Source: a bacterium
GTDB lineage: Bacteria > Spirochaetota > Leptospiria > Leptospirales > Leptonemataceae
Length of the DNA: 64,000 nucleotides
Direction: 5' to 3'
NCBI GenBank assembly: GCA_024742665.1
Contig: JANSYA010000002.1
Location: forward strand, 248,001 to 312,000
Made by a program: the position numbers and the translations under genes. Of the stretch, positions 61,951-64,000 are shown piece by piece (position 1 is the stretch's first letter; each line of letters starts with the position of its first letter). The notes below the pieces were generated by a model. That model saw nothing but the letters and a program-made list of their open reading frames with translations, had not been told where the DNA came from and did no database searches.

Positions 61951-62014
61951 AAGTAGGCACCATCGCATCCCGGGATCTAAGATCGCCGGGGAACTTGAAG
62001 AGGGGAGCATTCCT

Positions 62015-63265
62015 ATGGGTTTTAATATCTGGGCCTTTGTAACGCCCATCGCACTCGCGCTGCTGATCGGCGAGCTGCTTTACAGCGTCGGCAGAAAGAA
62101 AGGCTATTTTACGTTCCAGGAAACGATTACCAATCTGGGCACCGCCATCGCCAACCAGACGGTGAACCTGCTGGTGCTGGTTTTCATTCTATGGAGCTTC
62201 GGCATTCTGTACACGAACTACTCGATCGTGAAGATGCCGACCACCTGGTGGTCCGGTTTGATTCTACTGGTGCTGATCGACTTTCTATTTTATTGGTGCC
62301 ACCGGGTCGGCCACCGCGTCAACATCGGCTGGGCCGCGCACATGCCGCACCACTCGGCGGAAGAAATGAATATCGCGGTAGGTCTGCGCGCGAGCGTGAC
62401 CATGCGGATCTTTTCGTTTCTGTTTTTCTGGCCGCTGCCGCTGCTCGGCTTCGAACCGGCATTCATGTATACGATGATCGGCGCGCACCTCTTCTTGAGC
62501 CTGTGGCATCATACGAAAGTAATCAAAACCCTGGGATGGTTCGAAGTGTGGTTCAATACGCCCAGCCATCATCGCGTGCACCACGGCACGAACAAACAGT
62601 ACATCGATAAAAACTTCGGCGAATTTTTAATCATCTGGGACAAGATGTTCGGAACCTTCGAGCCGGAAAAAGAAGAAGTCAACTACGGCGTGCTGTATCC
62701 GCCGAAGTCCTGGAACCCGGTGATGATCAACTTCCAGCACTATATCTATCTGGCGAAGATGAGCTGGCAGGCGCCGTACTTCTGGGACAAGATCAAGATC
62801 TGGTTCATGCCGCCGTCCTGGCGCCCGCGCGGACTGCGCGAAGGCGAATTACTCGATGGCCTGACGAAAGAAGAATTCGTACGCTACGAAAGCGTGATGT
62901 TCACCAACGCGAAACCCTATCTGATCGCGCAGGTAATTTTCGGCATGGCCTTCATGGTCTTCATCATCGACGGCAAATCGCCCCTGAGCGGCTACGAAAA
63001 GATCTTCGGCAGTGGATTGCTGTGGGCGATGGTCATCGCCTGGGGCGGCATTCTTGAATCGCGCAAGTGGGCGCCGTTTTTAGAAATCACGCGTCTGGTC
63101 TTGATGGCCGGCATGGTCGTCTACGGCTTCGATAAGTACGGCATATCGCAGCCCATATTAGAATACCTGGCGATCGCCGTCGCCGGCCTGTCTTCTCTGT
63201 GGGTGATTCTGTTTTTTCGGGGCAGCGAAGACGAAAGCATGGCGATTCCGACCGCCGCGAAATAA
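62015..63265 (+). CDS. Sterol desaturase / fatty acid hydroxylase superfamily protein
   Basis: The start at 62015 follows AGGGGAG and gives 416 residues. Helices at about 5-24, 42-66 and 79-95 precede the di-iron histidine clusters HRVGH (96-100), HMPHH (109-113) and HHRVHH (185-190), an order typical of the fatty acid hydroxylase superfamily (sterol desaturases, alkylglycerol monooxygenases). NTPSHHRVHHGTNKQYIDKNFG and WDKMFGTFEPE are strongly conserved in the family. After about residue 280 come three further membrane helices, as in the alkylglycerol monooxygenase type. It probably hydroxylates or desaturates a membrane lipid with O2. Control from a sigma-54 promoter next to a membrane-bound activator suggests regulated lipid remodelling. 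Confidence 0.9.
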   Translation: MGFNIWAFVTPIALALLIGELLYSVGRKKGYFTFQETITNLGTAIANQTVNLLVLVFILWSFGILYTNYSIVKMPTTWWSGLILLVLIDFLFYWCHRVGHRVNIGWAAHMPHHSAEEMNIAVGLRASVTMRIFSFLFFWPLPLLGFEPAFMYTMIGAHLFLSLWHHTKVIKTLGWFEVWFNTPSHHRVHHGTNKQYIDKNFGEFLIIWDKMFGTFEPEKEEVNYGVLYPPKSWNPVMINFQHYIYLAKMSWQAPYFWDKIKIWFMPPSWRPRGLREGELLDGLTKEEFVRYESVMFTNAKPYLIAQVIFGMAFMVFIIDGKSPLSGYEKIFGSGLLWAMVIAWGGILESRKWAPFLEITRLVLMAGMVVYGFDKYGISQPILEYLAIAVAGLSSLWVILFFRGSEDESMAIPTAAK

Positions 63266-63423
63266 TCTCAACCTGAACCAAAGCCGCGGCGGTCTTCGCG
63301 TTTCTCCAATGCAGACCGTCGCGGCGCCGCCTCCGCGTTCGCCTGTCCAGAGGATGTCGGATTCTGTGATTTTTTGTAGATAAAAAACAACGTCCGGGAA
63401 AAGTCTGCCTTCTCCGCCGGTCG

Positions 63424-64000
63424 ATGTCGCAATTCTCAACACATTCCAGAAAAGGCCTGAAGTTCGCGTTAGGTGCCTTCGTATTGGCCGCCGCGCTATT
63501 CGGAGTGTGGGTCCGTCTCTTGCATTCCGATACTGGTTTTTTCGGCCAGGTGATGGTCGGTATAATACTCGCTCTTTCGCTTTCGTTGTTCTTGCTTTCG
63601 TTCGTTTTGCTCTGGGCCGTCTTATCCAGGAAACCCGTTCGAACGGTTTCTAAGAATTATTCCAATCTGAATTCGATTGAGATTATGTACAGAGTACCGT
63701 TCCTGAGTATCCTGGTGTTCTCCTCCGCAACCATCGGCAGCATTCTGTTAGCCTCAGGGAATCGCGAAAATACGGGCCCCGTCATTACGGCTTTTGCTAT
63801 TTTAGCAATCTTATCGGCAGTCGTTTTTGCGATACGTCTTTACTCCTCTATCCCATGCTTGCGAATCTCCCGGATCGGAGTTGAGTATACAGGCTTGTTT
63901 TTTGAGCGGCGAAAGTTGAAATGGGAAGGGCCTCGATCCGAGCGTGTGTCTCGGATCCATCTCAACCCGGATGCGTCTTATATTATGCAACTGCTTATGG
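63424..64000 (+). CDS. Membrane protein, 3' end outside window
   Basis: An ATG at 63424 opens a frame of 192 codons running off the window edge. The visible part has four membrane helices (about 13-30, 42-67, 93-110, 118-138), then a soluble beta segment (LRISRIGVEYTGLFFERRKLKWEG) resembling a bacterial PH-like domain. The family is not recognised. Codon use and composition are clearly more AT-rich than in the neighbouring genes (many TTA, ATA, TCT, GTT), which may point to recent acquisition or weak selection. Confidence 0.65.
   Translation, partial: MSQFSTHSRKGLKFALGAFVLAAALFGVWVRLLHSDTGFFGQVMVGIILALSLSLFLLSFVLLWAVLSRKPVRTVSKNYSNLNSIEIMYRVPFLSILVFSSATIGSILLASGNRENTGPVITAFAILAILSAVVFAIRLYSSIPCLRISRIGVEYTGLFFERRKLKWEGPRSERVSRIHLNPDASYIMQLLM

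Larger units (their letters stand above)
61557..62014. other. Divergent intergenic region with sigma-54 promoter and candidate enhancers
   Basis: This 458-bp gap is the longest non-coding stretch in the window. From left to right it holds two TGTC-N8-GACA sites (61640-61655, 61670-61685), about 250 bp without clear signals, and the sigma-54 promoter (61935-61950). The next gene starts 64 bases further on. No tRNA, terminator or other RNA is recognised. Confidence 0.7.

Overview
The window looks like chromosome from a spirochaete, most likely of the order Leptospirales. Supporting signs are a DUF1554-type lipoprotein (55695), a FecR-OmpA fusion (44237), Cys-rich secreted repeat proteins (38205, 39038), a 7TMR-DISM hybrid histidine kinase, several sensor proteins with multi-pass membrane N-termini, and RpoN-type promoters. 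Base composition is moderately GC-rich and genes are densely packed. This placement is inference; there is no rRNA, tRNA, CRISPR array or recognisable insertion sequence.

Layout. 1-2656 (minus): a kinase/ATPase signalling protein cut by the window edge, coupled to a SAM methyltransferase. 3008: a hotdog thioesterase. 14249-3450 (minus): a long gene run with VKOR-DsbA, ribH, nusB, a TPR protein, a HEAT protein, an acidic conserved protein, a two-domain glycosyltransferase fusion and an adenosine-deaminase-like enzyme. 14395-19097 (plus): a lipoprotein-like gene, a glycosyltransferase, then amt with two PII genes (one lacking the Tyr51 uridylylation site) behind a canonical sigma-54 promoter, and cutA. 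19149-29426: an OmpA/PD40 protein, a phosphoesterase, argJ coupled to a degenerate and an intact SpoIIE-type phosphatase, facing a STAS protein, a zinc-ribbon protein and pyrD. 29431-34644 (minus): a 1271-residue tubulin-like protein with a membrane protein and a disordered protein upstream. 34768-45316: SlyD-type PPIase, a hairpin-repeat patch, lexA, an amidase, Cys-rich proteins (one broken), cysM, a divergent TetR/glyoxalase pair with two matching operators, OsmC, a 12-TM protein and FecR-OmpA.

45404-64000: hybrid histidine kinase; a lysC-murI-TraB/GumN run; a MAPEG-SDR-TetR operon with a candidate operator; a chemoreceptor; a small conserved protein; the DUF1554 lipoprotein; a diguanylate cyclase; PlsC and CBS genes; and finally a membrane-bound sigma-54 activator transcribed away from a fatty-acid-hydroxylase-superfamily enzyme. 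That enzyme has a near-perfect -24/-12 promoter, and the shared intergenic region holds two TGTC-N8-GACA sites exactly 30 bp apart. I consider this the best candidate for an undescribed regulatory circuit in the window.

The other notable groups are the tubulin-like cluster and the phosphatase/pseudophosphatase/STAS group, which looks like a partner-switching module without a visible kinase. All functions rest on motif recognition by eye; no database search was run.
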